A stretch of DNA of 64,000 nucleotides, from positions 1 to 64,000 of the forward strand of contig NZ_JAKJRU010000002.1 in the NCBI RefSeq assembly GCF_021726475.1. Reading direction: 5' to 3'. This document shows, piece by piece, positions 42,770 to 52,587 of the stretch. The position numbers and the translations under genes are program-made. Source of the stretch: Pseudomonas oligotrophica (GTDB lineage: Bacteria > Pseudomonadota > Gammaproteobacteria > Pseudomonadales > Pseudomonadaceae). The notes beneath the pieces were generated by a model. It had not been told where the DNA came from and ran no database searches. It was given only the letters and a program-made list of their open reading frames with translations. The first letter of the stretch is position 1; each line of letters opens with the position of its first letter.

Positions 42770-43690
42770 TCAGCCGTTGAGCAGGGTCAGGATCAGCGGC
42801 AGGCTGGCCGCCGCCAGCAGCGTCTGCAGGGTGATGATCCCGGCCATCAGGTGGCTGTCGCCACCGAGCTGTCGGGTCAGCACGTAGGCGGTCGGCGCGG
42901 TGGGCAGGGCGAAGAACAGCACCAGGATGGTGGTTTCCATGCTCGGCAGGCCGGTCACGCGGGCCACCGCATAGGCCATCAGCGGCACCAGCAGCAGGCG
43001 CGCCGCGCTGTTCCAGCCCAGCGCGGGAATCTCGCCACCCAGTTCCTGCGGCTTCAGCGCGGCACCGACGCAGAGCAGGCCGAGCGGCAGGCTGGCGGCG
43101 GCGAGCAGGGCAAGCAGGCGGTCGCTGCCGCCGGGCAGGCCGAGGCCGGAGAGATTCACCAGCGCGCCGGCCAGGCAGGCGAGGATCAGCGGGTTCTTCA
43201 GGATCGGCAGCAGCAGCCCGCGGGCGCTCAGGCCGCGTTCGGCGGTCAGCGACCAGACCGACATCACGTTCACCGTCGGCACCATCAGCGCGAGCATCAG
43301 CGCCGCCATGGCCAGCCCCTGCTCGCCGAACAGGCTGCCCACCGCCGCCAGGCCCAGGTAGGTATTGAAACGCAGCGTGCCCTGGGTGATGGCACCGAAG
43401 CGGCTGGCCGGCCAGCCGCGCAGGCGCTTGCCCAGCAGCAGCGCCAGCCAGCCGAGGCCCAGGGCCAGCAGCACGGCGCCGGCCAGGCCGGGCAGGGCGG
43501 GGTTGTCGAGCGGCGCCCGGGCCAGGCTGCTGAACAGCAGCGCCGGGAACAGGATGAAGTAGTTGAGGCGCTCGGCACCGGGCCAGAAGGCCTCGCTGGG
43601 GAAACCGCGGAGCCTGAGCGCATAGCCGGCGACGATCAGGGCGAACAGTGGCCAGAGGGCCAGCAACAGGTCGATCACGGATACATCCAT
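42770..43690 (-). CDS. AEC family (auxin efflux carrier-like) transporter
   Basis: The 306-residue membrane protein has about ten helices in the AEC/BASS-like inverted repeat. Typical segments are the N-terminal LFALIVAGYALRLRGF, the NYFILFPALLFSSLA loop near 43-57, LRFNTYLGLAAVGSLFGE near 107-124 and ALPTAPTAYVLTRQLGGD near 261-278. Bacterial relatives move malate, malonate or other small organic acids out of or into the cell. The substrate here is unknown. It ends exactly where the preceding opposite-strand gene ends. Confidence 0.88.
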   Translation of the reverse strand: MDVSVIDLLLALWPLFALIVAGYALRLRGFPSEAFWPGAERLNYFILFPALLFSSLARAPLDNPALPGLAGAVLLALGLGWLALLLGKRLRGWPASRFGAITQGTLRFNTYLGLAAVGSLFGEQGLAMAALMLALMVPTVNVMSVWSLTAERGLSARGLLLPILKNPLILACLAGALVNLSGLGLPGGSDRLLALLAAASLPLGLLCVGAALKPQELGGEIPALGWNSAARLLLVPLMAYAVARVTGLPSMETTILVLFFALPTAPTAYVLTRQLGGDSHLMAGIITLQTLLAAASLPLILTLLNG

Positions 43691-43842
43691 CCTTGCAGGT
43701 CAGGGCAATCTAGGGCCCCTGCGACACCCGGGGCAAGTGCTGTTGTCCTATCCGGCGGCGCGGCATGACCGCGTGGCGCTTTTTTCGCCGAGAATGATGG
43801 CCTGCTGATATCATGATTGGCGTCAAGAATCCGGGGTCCCCG

Positions 43843-45039
43843 ATGCGCAAGCTCGCCCATCCCTATGCCGACGACTTCCGCGACACGCCCTACGGACGGC
43901 AGTTGCACGAAGGCTTTCGCCTGCTGCGCTTCCGCGAGCCGCTGGAGAGCGGCTTTCGTCGCTACCTGGATCGCCATGCGCGGTTGTCGCAGCAGCTGGC
44001 GGCGCTGTTGCTGATCGTGGTGGTGAGCAGCTACCTGTACATCGAGTGGCATTACCTGGCGATCGCCGACAGCGGCTGGATGGCCGAATTGACCGTGCTG
44101 CGCCTGCTGCAGCTGGCGCCGGGCGTGGCGGTGCTGCTGCTGTCGGTGCTCAACCGCTGGCTGAGCGCGCAGGCCGAGCGCCTGTTCCCGGTGCTGCTGG
44201 TGCTGATCGGCGTGATCGCCTCGCGGATCGACATCCAGTACGAGCTGATCGGCCTGGAGGTGGCCTTCCGCTACGGCGCCGGGCTGCTGATCATCGCCTC
44301 GTTCTTCTTCCTCGGCATCACCTTCTGGATGTCGCTGCTGTGCGCCGCGACGATGATCGCCCTCGACGTGCTGCTGGCCCTGCTGCTGCTGGCGCCGGCG
44401 CAACTGCCCGGGCACTGGATCGCGATCAGCTACTACAGCGTGCTGCTGGTGATCGGCGCAGTCAGCCGCTATGTCCATGAATACTCGCAGCGCGAGCAGT
44501 TCCTGGTGCGCAAGCTGCTCGGCTGGGTCGCCGAGCACGATGCCCTGAGCGGGCTGGCCAACCGCCGCAGCCACGACGCCAGCCTGCTGCGGCTGGCCGG
44601 GCAGGCGCGCCGCGAGCGGGCGCCACTGGCAATGCTGCTGCTCGACCTGGACGACTTCAAGGCCTTCAACGACCGCTTCGGCCACCCGGCCGGCGATGCG
44701 CTGATCCGCGAATGCGGCGAGCTGTTGGCGGGGTTCGCCCGGCGGCCACTGGATCATGTGGCGCGGGTCGGTGGCGAGGAGTTCGCGGTGCTGCTCTACG
44801 ACTGCGATGCCGCGGCGGCCCGGCAGATCGCCGAGCAGGTGCTGGCGGCGCTGGCGGCGCTGCAGATCGAGCATCCCAAGTCGAGCGGGGGGTGGGTCGG
44901 GGCCAGCATCGGCGTGGCCCTGCTCGCCCCGGGGCAGCCGGCCGAGCAGCTCTACCACGAGGCGGACGCTGCGCTCTATCGGGCCAAGGCGGGCGGCAAG
45001 AACCGCATCGAGATGGCTAGCGGGGAAGGCGCCGGCTGA
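43843..45039 (+). CDS. Membrane diguanylate cyclase (GGDEF)
   Basis: The 398-residue protein has about six transmembrane helices between residues 45 and 220 with short loops, then a GGDEF domain. The active motif GGEEF is at 310-314 and an RPLD I-site sits five residues before it, so feedback by c-di-GMP is expected. LLLDLDDFKAFNDRFGHPAGD is a normal substrate segment. The start at 43843 (MRKLAHPYADDF) follows a GGGGTCC site; an ATG at 43813 would add ten residues. The 3' end is one base from the opposite-strand thioesterase gene. Confidence 0.9.
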   Translation: MRKLAHPYADDFRDTPYGRQLHEGFRLLRFREPLESGFRRYLDRHARLSQQLAALLLIVVVSSYLYIEWHYLAIADSGWMAELTVLRLLQLAPGVAVLLLSVLNRWLSAQAERLFPVLLVLIGVIASRIDIQYELIGLEVAFRYGAGLLIIASFFFLGITFWMSLLCAATMIALDVLLALLLLAPAQLPGHWIAISYYSVLLVIGAVSRYVHEYSQREQFLVRKLLGWVAEHDALSGLANRRSHDASLLRLAGQARRERAPLAMLLLDLDDFKAFNDRFGHPAGDALIRECGELLAGFARRPLDHVARVGGEEFAVLLYDCDAAAARQIAEQVLAALAALQIEHPKSSGGWVGASIGVALLAPGQPAEQLYHEADAALYRAKAGGKNRIEMASGEGAG

Positions 45040-45040
45040 T

Positions 45041-45445
45041 TCAGCTGCGCCGTGGCGTTACCGGGCGGGTGCGGCCGCTGCCGTCGATGGCGACGAAGAC
45101 GAACACCGCCTCGGTCACCTTGCGCCACTCGCTGGACTGCGGGTCGTCGCTCCAGACTTCCACCAGCATGCGGATCGAGCTGCGCCCGACTTCCAGCGTC
45201 TGGGTATAGAAGGACAGCTGCGCGCCCACCGCCACCGGCACCATGAAGGCCATGCGGTCGATGGAAACCGTCGCCACCCGTCCGCCGGCCACGCGGCTGG
45301 CCATGGCGGTGCCGGCCAGGTCCATCTGCGAGACCAGCCAGCCGCCATAGATGTCGCCGAAGCCGTTGGTTTCCCGCGGCAGGGCGGTCAGCTGCAGAGC
45401 CAGGTCGCCCTGGGGGATCGGATCTTCCTGTTCGTAATCTTTCAT
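45041..45445 (-). CDS. Acyl-CoA thioesterase, YciA-like hotdog protein
   Basis: The 134-residue single hotdog-fold protein hydrolyses acyl-CoA thioesters. The N-terminal catalytic region reads NGFGDIYGGWLVSQMDLAGTAMAS, as in YciA/BACH enzymes with the conserved Asn and Asp. VATVSIDRMAFMVPVAVG and TEAVFVFVAID are the core strands. The length fits YciA. It is transcribed away from pstS and shares the 212-base intergenic region that holds a Pho box, though no minus-strand Pho half-site is evident. Confidence 0.88.
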   Translation of the reverse strand: MKDYEQEDPIPQGDLALQLTALPRETNGFGDIYGGWLVSQMDLAGTAMASRVAGGRVATVSIDRMAFMVPVAVGAQLSFYTQTLEVGRSSIRMLVEVWSDDPQSSEWRKVTEAVFVFVAIDGSGRTRPVTPRRS

Positions 45446-45553
45446 CGGAGAAGGCTCGCGGCGCGGTTGTTCTTGTGGCGCAGGCCCGGATGGGCGCGGC
45501 TGAGTATATCGATTGACCGAATGGCCGGCGACCGCTGCAGATCAAGACTTTCG

Positions 45554-45587
45554 CCGTCACCAGATTGTCATATTCAGTTCATAGAGT
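45554..45587 (+). promoter_or_regulatory. Pho box and promoter of pstS
   Basis: Three PhoB half-sites repeat every 11 bases: CCGTCAC (45554-45560), TTGTCAT (45565-45571) and AGTTCAT (45576-45582). A -10-like TAGAGT (45582-45587) lies ten bases after the second half-site, as expected at PhoB-activated promoters that lack a -35. It is 71 bases before the pstS start. Confidence 0.8.
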
Positions 45588-45657
45588 GTTCACACGGCCT
45601 GCCGATACTGGCCCCCGTTCCAACACACTCGAACACAAACCCTGCTAGGAGCATGGT

Positions 45658-46623
45658 ATGAAACTGACTCGTTTGATGGCGGCCCTGACCTTCGTTGCCG
45701 CCGGCGTGGGCGCCGCCAGCGCGGTCGCCGCTGTCGATCCGGCGCTGCCGAGCTACGAAAAGACCTCGGGCGTATCCGGTAACCTGTCCAGCGTCGGCTC
45801 CGACTCGCTGGCCAACCTGATGACCCTGTGGGCCGAAGAGTTCAAGCGCAGCTATCCGAACGTCAACATCCAGATCCAGGCTGCCGGCTCCTCCACCGCA
45901 CCGCCGGCGCTGACCGAAGGCACCTCCAACATCGGCCCGATGAGCCGTCCGATGAAGGACAACGAGATCCAGGCCTTCGAAGAGAAGTACGGCTACAAGC
46001 CGACTGCGGTCCCGGTCGCCATCGACGCCCTGGCGGTGTTCGTGCACAAGGACAACCCGATCAAGTCGCTGGACATCGAGCAGGTCGACGCGATCTTCTC
46101 CAGCACCCGCCTGTGCGGTGGCGAGAAGGACATCAAGACCTGGGGCGACCTGGGCCTGACCGGCGAGTGGGCGGGCAAGCCGATCCAGCTGTTCGGTCGC
46201 AACTCCGTATCCGGCACCTACGGCTACTTCAAGGAAGAAGCCCTGTGCAAGGGTGACTACAAGCCGAACGTCAACGAACAGCCGGGTTCGGCCTCGGTGG
46301 TGCAGTCGATCTCCAGCACCCTGAACGCCATCGGCTACTCGGGCATCGGCTACAAGACCTCCAGCGTGCGCGCCGTACCGCTGTCCAAGGGTGGCGAGGC
46401 CTTCGAGGCCAACGAAGAGAACGCCCTGGCTGGCAAGTTCCCGCTGGCACGCTTCTTCTACGTCTACGTGAACAAGGCGCCGAACAAGCCGCTGAGCCCG
46501 CTGGATGCCGAGTTCATCAAGCTGGTGATGTCCAAGCAGGGCCAGGAAGTCGTGGTCAAGGACGGCTACATCCCGCTGCCGAAGAAGGTCATCGACAAGA
46601 CCCTGCAAGACCTGGGTCTGTAA
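45658..46623 (+). CDS. pstS: Phosphate ABC transporter substrate-binding protein PstS
   Basis: PstS is the periplasmic phosphate receptor for the PstCAB importer. The 321-residue precursor has a signal peptide ending near SAVAA (residue 25). Phosphate-binding segments are [29 protein letters not shown] with [10 protein letters not shown], and [14 protein letters not shown], which supply the Ser/Thr/Arg ligands. The AGGAGC site lies seven bases before the ATG. A Pho box is upstream and a strong hairpin and a second Pho box are downstream, so pstS can be expressed more strongly than the rest of the operon. Confidence 0.96.
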   Translation: MKLTRLMAALTFVAAGVGAASAVAAVDPALPSYEKTSGVSGNLSSVGSDSLANLMTLWAEEFKRSYPNVNIQIQAAGSSTAPPALTEGTSNIGPMSRPMKDNEIQAFEEKYGYKPTAVPVAIDALAVFVHKDNPIKSLDIEQVDAIFSSTRLCGGEKDIKTWGDLGLTGEWAGKPIQLFGRNSVSGTYGYFKEEALCKGDYKPNVNEQPGSASVVQSISSTLNAIGYSGIGYKTSSVRAVPLSKGGEAFEANEENALAGKFPLARFFYVYVNKAPNKPLSPLDAEFIKLVMSKQGQEVVVKDGYIPLPKKVIDKTLQDLGL

Positions 46624-46658
46624 ATGACGCCGCGCCGGTGGCCCAGGCCGCCGGTGTC

Positions 46659-46698
46659 GACCAAGCCCGCCGTGCGTTCTGCGCCGGCGGGCTTGGTC
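46659..46698 (+). terminator. Strong hairpin after pstS
   Basis: GACCAAGCCCGCCG (46659-46672) and CGGCGGGCTTGGTC (46685-46698) form a perfect 14-base-pair stem with a 12-base loop. The downstream GTCTTCGTTCTG is only moderately T rich, so termination may be partial. Confidence 0.75.
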
Positions 46699-46707
46699 GT
46701 CTTCGTT

Positions 46708-46741
46708 CTGTAACTTTTCTGTCATGCGTCGGTAGTAAAGT
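46708..46741 (+). promoter_or_regulatory. Pho box and promoter of pstC
   Basis: CTGTAAC (46708-46714) and CTGTCAT (46719-46725) repeat with exact 11-base spacing and match the PhoB consensus. A -10-like TAAAGT (46736-46741) follows after ten bases. The leader also has a GCCGGC/GCCGGC hairpin at about 46758-46774, before the pstC start at 46788. Confidence 0.85.
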
Positions 46742-46787
46742 GTGCCCGCTGTGAAAAGCCGGCACTTTGCCGGCAGGACCTCCAGGC

Positions 46788-49064
46788 ATGAACGACATAG
46801 AGCCCATGACCGCTAATTCCGATGTGCAACGGCTGGATTTCAATACGCCGGCCCTGCAGCGCAAACGCCGCATTCGTGCGCTGAAAGACCACCTGGCGCG
46901 CTGGTACGTGTCCATCGGCGGCCTGGCCGTGCTGGGGGCGATCACGCTGATCTTCTTCTACCTGGCGCAGGTCGTGGTGCCCATGTTCCAGGGCGCCGAG
47001 ATCGAGGCGCGCGACGCGCACAAGCCGGCCTGGCTGGCCGAGGCTGGCGCGCCATTGCTGCTGGCGGTGGAGGAGCAGAACCAAGTGGCCATGCGCGTCG
47101 GCGCCGATGGCCAGGTGCGCTTCTTCGCCGTGAAGGACGGCGCGCTGCTCAAGAGCTTCGCCCTGCCGTTGCCCGAGGGCGTACGCATCGCCTCGATCGG
47201 CGAGGACGTGCCGGGTAGCCGGCGCCTGGCGCTGGGGCTGGACAACGGCCAGTTGCTGGTGCTCGAGCACAACTACAAGGTCAGCTATCCGGACAACAAG
47301 AAGACCATCACGCCCGAACTCAGCTACCCCTATGGCGAAACCGCGCTGACCCTCGACGAGCAGGGTCGACCCCTGCTGCATGCGGCGGTCAGCCGCAATG
47401 GCGATACGTTGCTGGTTGCCGGCGCCACCGATACCGAGCTGCACGCGCTGCGCATCTCCGCCACGCAGAACCTGCTCACCGGCGAGACCAGCCTCGAGCA
47501 GCAGCGCCTGAACCTGCCGCAACTGGCCGCGCCGATCCGCGAGCTGAAGGTCGACCCGCGCCACCTGTGGCTGTACGCCTTCAGCGGCACGGCCAGCGTC
47601 GATGTCTTCGACCTGCGCCGCAAGCAGCTCAACGGGCGCTACAAGCTGGTGGGCGATGGCCGCGAAGTGACGACCATCAGCCCGCTGCTGGGCGGCATCT
47701 CGCTGATGGTCGGCGATTCCAAGGGTGGCATCGGCCAGTGGTTCATGGTCCGCGGTGCGGACGGCAGCAGCGAACTCAAGCCGGTGCGCCAGTTCAGCCT
47801 GGGCGATGCGCCGGTGACGCAGATCCTCCCGGAGGAGCGCCGCAAGGGCTTCCTCGCGCTGGACGCCAAGGGCCGGCTGGGCATCTTCCACAGCACCGCG
47901 CACCGTACCCTGCTGGTCGAGCCGGTGGCCGACGGCCAGGCGCTGGCCGCCCTGTCGCCGCGCGCCACCCGCGTGGTGGTGGAAAGCGCCGCCGGCCTGC
48001 AGCGCTTCGTGATCGACAACCCGCATCCGGAGATTTCCTGGAGCGCGCTGTGGAGCAAGGTCTGGTACGAAAGCTATGCCGGCCCCGACTACGTCTGGCA
48101 GTCGACTTCGGCGAACACCGATTTCGAACCCAAGCTGAGCCTCGCGCCGCTGGCCTTCGGCACGCTCAAGGCCGCCTTCTACGCGATGCTGCTGGCAGCC
48201 CCGCTGGCGATCTGCGCGGCCTTCTACACCGCCTACTTCATGGCGCCGAGCCTGCGCCGCAAGGTCAAGCCGGTGATCGAGCTGATGGAGGCGCTGCCGA
48301 CGGTGATCCTCGGCTTCTTCGCCGGCCTGTTCCTCGCGCCGTTCCTGGAGAACCACCTGCCGGGCATCTTCAGCCTGCTGCTGCTGATGCCGCTGGGCAT
48401 CCTCTTCGCGGCCTGGAGCTGGAGCCGCCTGCCCGAGCGCATCCGCCTGAGCGTGCCGGACGGCTGGGAAGCGCTGCTGCTGATCCCGGTGATCCTGCTG
48501 GTCGGCGCCGGTTCGCTGGCCATGAGCGGCCACCTGGAGAACTGGTTCTTCGGCGGTGACATGCGCCTGTGGCTGTCCAACGACCTGGGCATCCCGTTCG
48601 ACCAGCGCAACGCCCTGGTGATCGGCCTGGCGATGGGCTTCGCGGTGATCCCGAACATCTACTCGATCGCCGAGGACGCCGTGTTCAGCGTGCCCAAGAG
48701 CCTGACCCTGGGCTCGCTGGCCCTCGGCGCCACGCCCTGGCAGACGCTGACCCGCGTGGTGCTGCTGACCGCCAGCCCGGGCATCTTCTCGGCGCTGATG
48801 ATCGGCATGGGCCGCGCGGTGGGCGAAACCATGATCGTGCTGATGGCCACCGGCAACACGCCGATCATGGAAGCCAACATCTTCGAGGGCATGCGCACCC
48901 TGGCCGCCAACGTGGCGGTGGAGATGCCCGAATCGGAGGTGGGCAGCACCCACTACCGCGTGCTGTTCCTCGCCGCCATGGTGCTGCTGATGTTCACCTT
49001 CGTGATGAACACCGCCGCCGAGCTGATCCGCACCCGCCTGCGCAAGAAATACGCGTCGCTCTGA
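46788..49064 (+). CDS. pstC: Phosphate ABC transporter permease PstC, long form
   Basis: PstC is one of two membrane subunits of the phosphate importer. At 758 residues it is more than twice the length of E. coli PstC (319). After the first helix (about 45-67) comes a region of about 370 residues, rich in short beta strands like a propeller, before the core permease helices begin near 455. The core keeps the ABC signature loop ([19 protein letters not shown]) and the ending ELIRTRLRKKYASL. Pseudomonas PstC proteins are also long. An ATG six codons later is possible. pstA follows 13 bases later. Confidence 0.94.
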   Translation: MNDIEPMTANSDVQRLDFNTPALQRKRRIRALKDHLARWYVSIGGLAVLGAITLIFFYLAQVVVPMFQGAEIEARDAHKPAWLAEAGAPLLLAVEEQNQVAMRVGADGQVRFFAVKDGALLKSFALPLPEGVRIASIGEDVPGSRRLALGLDNGQLLVLEHNYKVSYPDNKKTITPELSYPYGETALTLDEQGRPLLHAAVSRNGDTLLVAGATDTELHALRISATQNLLTGETSLEQQRLNLPQLAAPIRELKVDPRHLWLYAFSGTASVDVFDLRRKQLNGRYKLVGDGREVTTISPLLGGISLMVGDSKGGIGQWFMVRGADGSSELKPVRQFSLGDAPVTQILPEERRKGFLALDAKGRLGIFHSTAHRTLLVEPVADGQALAALSPRATRVVVESAAGLQRFVIDNPHPEISWSALWSKVWYESYAGPDYVWQSTSANTDFEPKLSLAPLAFGTLKAAFYAMLLAAPLAICAAFYTAYFMAPSLRRKVKPVIELMEALPTVILGFFAGLFLAPFLENHLPGIFSLLLLMPLGILFAAWSWSRLPERIRLSVPDGWEALLLIPVILLVGAGSLAMSGHLENWFFGGDMRLWLSNDLGIPFDQRNALVIGLAMGFAVIPNIYSIAEDAVFSVPKSLTLGSLALGATPWQTLTRVVLLTASPGIFSALMIGMGRAVGETMIVLMATGNTPIMEANIFEGMRTLAANVAVEMPESEVGSTHYRVLFLAAMVLLMFTFVMNTAAELIRTRLRKKYASL

Positions 49065-49077
49065 GAATCGAAGGTAG

Positions 49078-50754
49078 ATGAACGTGAAACAGCAGAATCT
49101 GAAGACCTGGTTCAAGAGCGGCACGCCCTGGGTCTGGATGAACGCCGGCGCAGTCGCCATCGCCATCCTCATGACCCTGGGCCTGCTTTCGGTCATCGCG
49201 GTGCGCGGCCTGGCGCACTTCTGGCCGGCCGACGTCATCGTCGCCGACTACCAGGTGCCCGGCAGCGAGGCGCGGGTGATCGCCGGCGAGGTGGTCGAGG
49301 CCGAGGAAGTGCCGCGCGCGCGCCTGGCTGCCAGCGGCCTGCCGGTGGACGTCGAGGGCGGCGAGTTCATGACCCGTGAGCTGCTCAAGGTCGGCAACCG
49401 CGAGGTCTACGGCGCCGATTTCTCCTGGGTGGTCGGCGAGTGGCTGCGCGATACCCGGCGCCCGGCCGAGCTGATGGTGGTCGAGCGCCGCGAGTGGGGC
49501 AACTTCTACGGCTACCTGCTGAACGTCAAGGAGCAGGGCCAGCTGGTCGCCGAGGGCGAGGCTGCCTGGGCCGCGCTGCAACAGCGGATCGAGCGCGTCG
49601 ACGAACTGCACGAGCAGATCGCCGAGCTGGAGAAGGTCGACATCGGCCGCATCAACCACGGCCTCGAGCGCCTGCGCCTGAAGACCCGCAAGCTGGAGCT
49701 GGAGGGCCGCCTGGACGCCGCCGCCCAGGCCGACCTGGATGCCGAGCGCGCCGAGTGGGACGCCCAGTACCAGGCCCTGGAAAGCCAACTGGTCAGCCTG
49801 AACCAGCAATTCAGCCGCGACAGCATCGGCGTGCGTACCGCCGATGGCCGCGAGCTGGAGATCAACCTCGGCAAGGTGGTGCGTGCCTACCAGCCCAACG
49901 CCATGTCGACGGCCGACAAGCTCGGCTTCTACTTCGCCAAGCTGTGGGAGTTCGTCAGCGACGAGCCGCGCGAGGCGAATACCGAGGGCGGCATCTTCCC
50001 GGCGATCTTCGGCACCGTGCTGATGACCATCATCATGGCGGTGATCGTCACCCCGTTCGGCGTGATCGCCGCGGTCTACCTGCGCGAATACGCCAAGCAG
50101 GGGGCGCTGACGCGGGTCATCCGCATCGCGGTGAACAACCTGGCCGGCGTGCCCTCGATCGTCTACGGCGTGTTCGGCCTGGGCTTCTTCGTCTACGTGC
50201 TGGGCGGCTCGCTGGACCGGCTGTTCTACCCCGAGGCGGCGCCGGCGCCGGTGTTCGGCACCCCCGGCCTGATGTGGGCCTCGCTGACCCTGGCGATCCT
50301 CACCCTGCCGGTGGTCATCGTCGCCACCGAGGAAGGCCTGGCGCGCATCCCGCGGATGATCCGCGAAGGCTCGCTGGCGCTCGGCGCGACCAAGTCCGAG
50401 ACGCTGTGGAAGGTGGTGCTGCCGATGGCCAGCCCGGCGATGATGACCGGCCTGATCCTCGCCGTGGCGCGTGCCGCCGGCGAAGTGGCGCCGCTGATGC
50501 TGGTCGGCGTGGTCAAGCTGGCGCCGACCCTGCCGCTCAACGGCAACTACCCTTACCTGCACCTGGACCAGAAGATCATGCACCTGGGCTTCCACATCTA
50601 CGACGTCGGCTTCCAGAGCCCGAACGTCGAGGCTGCGCGCCCGCTGGTCTACGCCACGGCGCTGCTGCTGGTGCTGGTCATCGCGATCCTCAACTTCAGT
50701 GCGGTCGTCATCCGCAACCACCTGCGCGAGAAGTACAAGGCGCTGGACCACTAA
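49078..50754 (+). CDS. pstA: Phosphate ABC transporter permease PstA, long form
   Basis: PstA is the partner permease of PstC. It has 558 residues against 296 in E. coli. An extra region (about 45-300) after the first helix contains a charged coiled coil (about 155-245, with [19 protein letters not shown]) and a short domain ending near 278. The core helices begin near 310 with [19 protein letters not shown], and the ABC coupling loop is [19 protein letters not shown]. It follows pstC by 13 bases with a GAAGGTAG site. A hairpin separates it from pstB. Confidence 0.94.
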   Translation: MNVKQQNLKTWFKSGTPWVWMNAGAVAIAILMTLGLLSVIAVRGLAHFWPADVIVADYQVPGSEARVIAGEVVEAEEVPRARLAASGLPVDVEGGEFMTRELLKVGNREVYGADFSWVVGEWLRDTRRPAELMVVERREWGNFYGYLLNVKEQGQLVAEGEAAWAALQQRIERVDELHEQIAELEKVDIGRINHGLERLRLKTRKLELEGRLDAAAQADLDAERAEWDAQYQALESQLVSLNQQFSRDSIGVRTADGRELEINLGKVVRAYQPNAMSTADKLGFYFAKLWEFVSDEPREANTEGGIFPAIFGTVLMTIIMAVIVTPFGVIAAVYLREYAKQGALTRVIRIAVNNLAGVPSIVYGVFGLGFFVYVLGGSLDRLFYPEAAPAPVFGTPGLMWASLTLAILTLPVVIVATEEGLARIPRMIREGSLALGATKSETLWKVVLPMASPAMMTGLILAVARAAGEVAPLMLVGVVKLAPTLPLNGNYPYLHLDQKIMHLGFHIYDVGFQSPNVEAARPLVYATALLLVLVIAILNFSAVVIRNHLREKYKALDH

Positions 50755-50767
50755 TCATCGGTCGGAC

Positions 50768-50810
50768 GCCAGAAGCCGGAAGCAGGAGTGCTTTCATCCC
50801 GGCTTCCGGC
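50768..50810 (+). other. Hairpin between pstA and pstB
   Basis: GCCAGAAGCCGG (50768-50779) pairs with CCGGCTTCCGGC (50799-50810) with one mismatch and a 19-base loop. No T tract follows. It may adjust relative pstB expression or protect upstream mRNA. Confidence 0.6.
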
Positions 50811-50842
50811 GCTCCGCCTCAAGCTCGTCCCGGAGTGAGCAC

Positions 50843-51670
50843 ATGCAAAGCAATACCCATTCCATCGACATTTCCGCCCTCGGCCGCGACAAGCGCAGCC
50901 TGAACCTGGCCGACGAGCAGGTAGCGATCGAGGTGCCGGACCTGAGCCTGTTCTATGGCCAGAAGCAGGCGCTGCACAACGTCAGCATGAACATCCCGCG
51001 CCAGCGCGTGACCGCCTTCATCGGCCCGTCCGGCTGCGGCAAGTCGACCCTGCTGCGCTGCTTCAACCGCATGAACGACCTGGTCGACGGCTGCCGCATC
51101 GAGGGCGAGATCCGCCTGGACGGCACCAACATCTACCGCAAGGGCGAGGACGTCGCCGACCTGCGCCGCCGCGTCGGCATGGTGTTCCAGAAGCCCAACC
51201 CGTTCCCCAAGAGCATCTATGAGAACGTGGTCTACGGCCTGCGCATCCAGGGCATCAAGGGCAAGCGCGTGCTCGACGAGACCGTCGAGTGGGCGCTCAA
51301 GGGCGCGGCGCTGTGGGACGAGGTCAAGGACCGCCTGCACGAGTCGGCCCTCGGCCTCTCCGGCGGCCAGCAGCAGCGCCTGGTGATCGCGCGCACCATC
51401 GCCGTGCAGCCGGAAGTGCTGCTGCTCGACGAACCGAGCTCGGCGCTCGACCCGATCTCCTCGCTGAAGGTCGAGGAGCTGATCTACGAGCTCAAGTCCA
51501 AGTACACCATCGTCATCGTTACCCACAACATGCAGCAGGCCGCGCGGGTGTCGGACTACACCGCGTTCATGTACATGGGCAAGCTGATCGAGTACGGCGA
51601 TACCGATACGCTGTTCACCAACCCGGCCAAGAAGCAGACCGAAGACTACATCACCGGCCGCTACGGCTAG
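50843..51670 (+). CDS. pstB: Phosphate ABC transporter ATP-binding protein PstB
   Basis: PstB is the 275-residue ATPase that drives phosphate import. Motifs are Walker [10 protein letters not shown] (Lys67), the Q-loop [20 protein letters not shown] signature LSGGQQQRL, Walker [14 protein letters not shown] and the switch histidine in VTHNMQQA. The N-terminal 30 residues are an extension seen in Pseudomonas relatives. The start is preceded by CCGGAGTGAG. phoU follows after a 145-base gap containing a large palindrome. Confidence 0.96.
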   Translation: MQSNTHSIDISALGRDKRSLNLADEQVAIEVPDLSLFYGQKQALHNVSMNIPRQRVTAFIGPSGCGKSTLLRCFNRMNDLVDGCRIEGEIRLDGTNIYRKGEDVADLRRRVGMVFQKPNPFPKSIYENVVYGLRIQGIKGKRVLDETVEWALKGAALWDEVKDRLHESALGLSGGQQQRLVIARTIAVQPEVLLLDEPSSALDPISSLKVEELIYELKSKYTIVIVTHNMQQAARVSDYTAFMYMGKLIEYGDTDTLFTNPAKKQTEDYITGRYG

Positions 51671-51775
51671 CCGGCCATGGCAAACCGCGCTGCGCGTTGT
51701 CGGCGGCGCTTGCCGTACTCGTTTGTACTGTCTGCGCGCCGCCTCCTAGCGCAGCACGCTTTGCCAAGGGCCGGC
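51670..51775. repeat. 106-base nested palindrome between pstB and phoU
   Basis: Four stems nest inside one another. GCCGGCC (51670-51676) pairs with GGCCGGC (51769-51775); GGCAAACCGCGCTGCGC (51679-51695) with GCGCAGCACGCTTTGCC (51749-51765), two mismatches; GGCGGCGC (51702-51709) with GCGCCGCC (51736-51743); and GTAC (51715-51718) with GTAC (51725-51728) around TCGTTT. Nearly the whole gap is self-complementary. It may be a miniature repeat element or a structured operon spacer. Copy number elsewhere is unknown. Confidence 0.7.
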
Positions 51776-51815
51776 TCGTCCGGCGAGAGAACCACAGTTT
51801 CGCAAGGGCTCGATG

Positions 51816-52544
51816 ATGATCAGCAAAGACAGCCACACCCAACACATCTCCCAGCAGTTCAACGCCGAGCTCGAGGAGGTGCGCAGCCACCTGCTGGCCA
51901 TGGGCGGGCTGGTGGAGAAGCAAGTCAACGACGCGGTCACCGCGCTGATCGAGGCCGACTCGGGCCTGGCGCAGCAGGTGCGCGAGGTCGATGACCAGAT
52001 CAACCAGATGGAGCGCAACATCGACGAGGAGTGCATCCGCATCCTCGCCCGGCGCCAGCCGGCGGCCTCCGACCTGCGCCTGATCATCAGCGTGTCGAAG
52101 TCGGTGATCGACCTCGAGCGCATCGGCGACGAGGCCTCGAAGATCGCCCGCCGCGCCATCCAGCTCTGCGAGGAAGGCGAGTCGCCGCGCGGCTACGTCG
52201 AGGTGCGTCACATCGGCGACCAGGTGCGGCGCATGGTGCAGGAGGCGCTCGACGCCTTCGCCCGCTTCGACGCCGAGCTGGCACTGTCGGTGGCGCAGTA
52301 CGACAAGACCGTCGACCGCGAGTACAAGACCGCGTTGCGCGAGCTGGTGACCTTCATGATGGAAGACCCGCGCTCGATCTCCCGCGTGCTCAACGTGATC
52401 TGGGTGCTGCGCTCGCTGGAGCGTATCGGCGACCACGCGCGCAACATCGCCGAGCTGGTGATCTACCTGGTACGCGGCACCGACGTGCGCCATCTGGGCC
52501 TGGCGCGCATGGCCGAGGAAGTCGAGAGCGGCAAGAACCGCTGA
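51816..52544 (+). CDS. phoU: Phosphate signalling protein PhoU
   Basis: PhoU links PstSCAB to the PhoR/PhoB system and keeps the Pho regulon off when phosphate is plentiful. The 242-residue helical protein has two three-helix PhoU repeats, each with a metal-site pattern: SVIDLERIGDEASKIAR near 91-107 and RSLERIGDHARNIAE near 195-209. The start at 51816 (MISKDSHTQHISQQF) aligns with P. aeruginosa PhoU; the adjacent ATG at 51813 would add one residue. It is the last gene of the pst operon. Confidence 0.95.
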   Translation: MISKDSHTQHISQQFNAELEEVRSHLLAMGGLVEKQVNDAVTALIEADSGLAQQVREVDDQINQMERNIDEECIRILARRQPAASDLRLIISVSKSVIDLERIGDEASKIARRAIQLCEEGESPRGYVEVRHIGDQVRRMVQEALDAFARFDAELALSVAQYDKTVDREYKTALRELVTFMMEDPRSISRVLNVIWVLRSLERIGDHARNIAELVIYLVRGTDVRHLGLARMAEEVESGKNR

Positions 52545-52587
52545 GGCTCGCCCGGCCCGCCCAGAGAGGTCGGCCGGCCGGCGCAGT

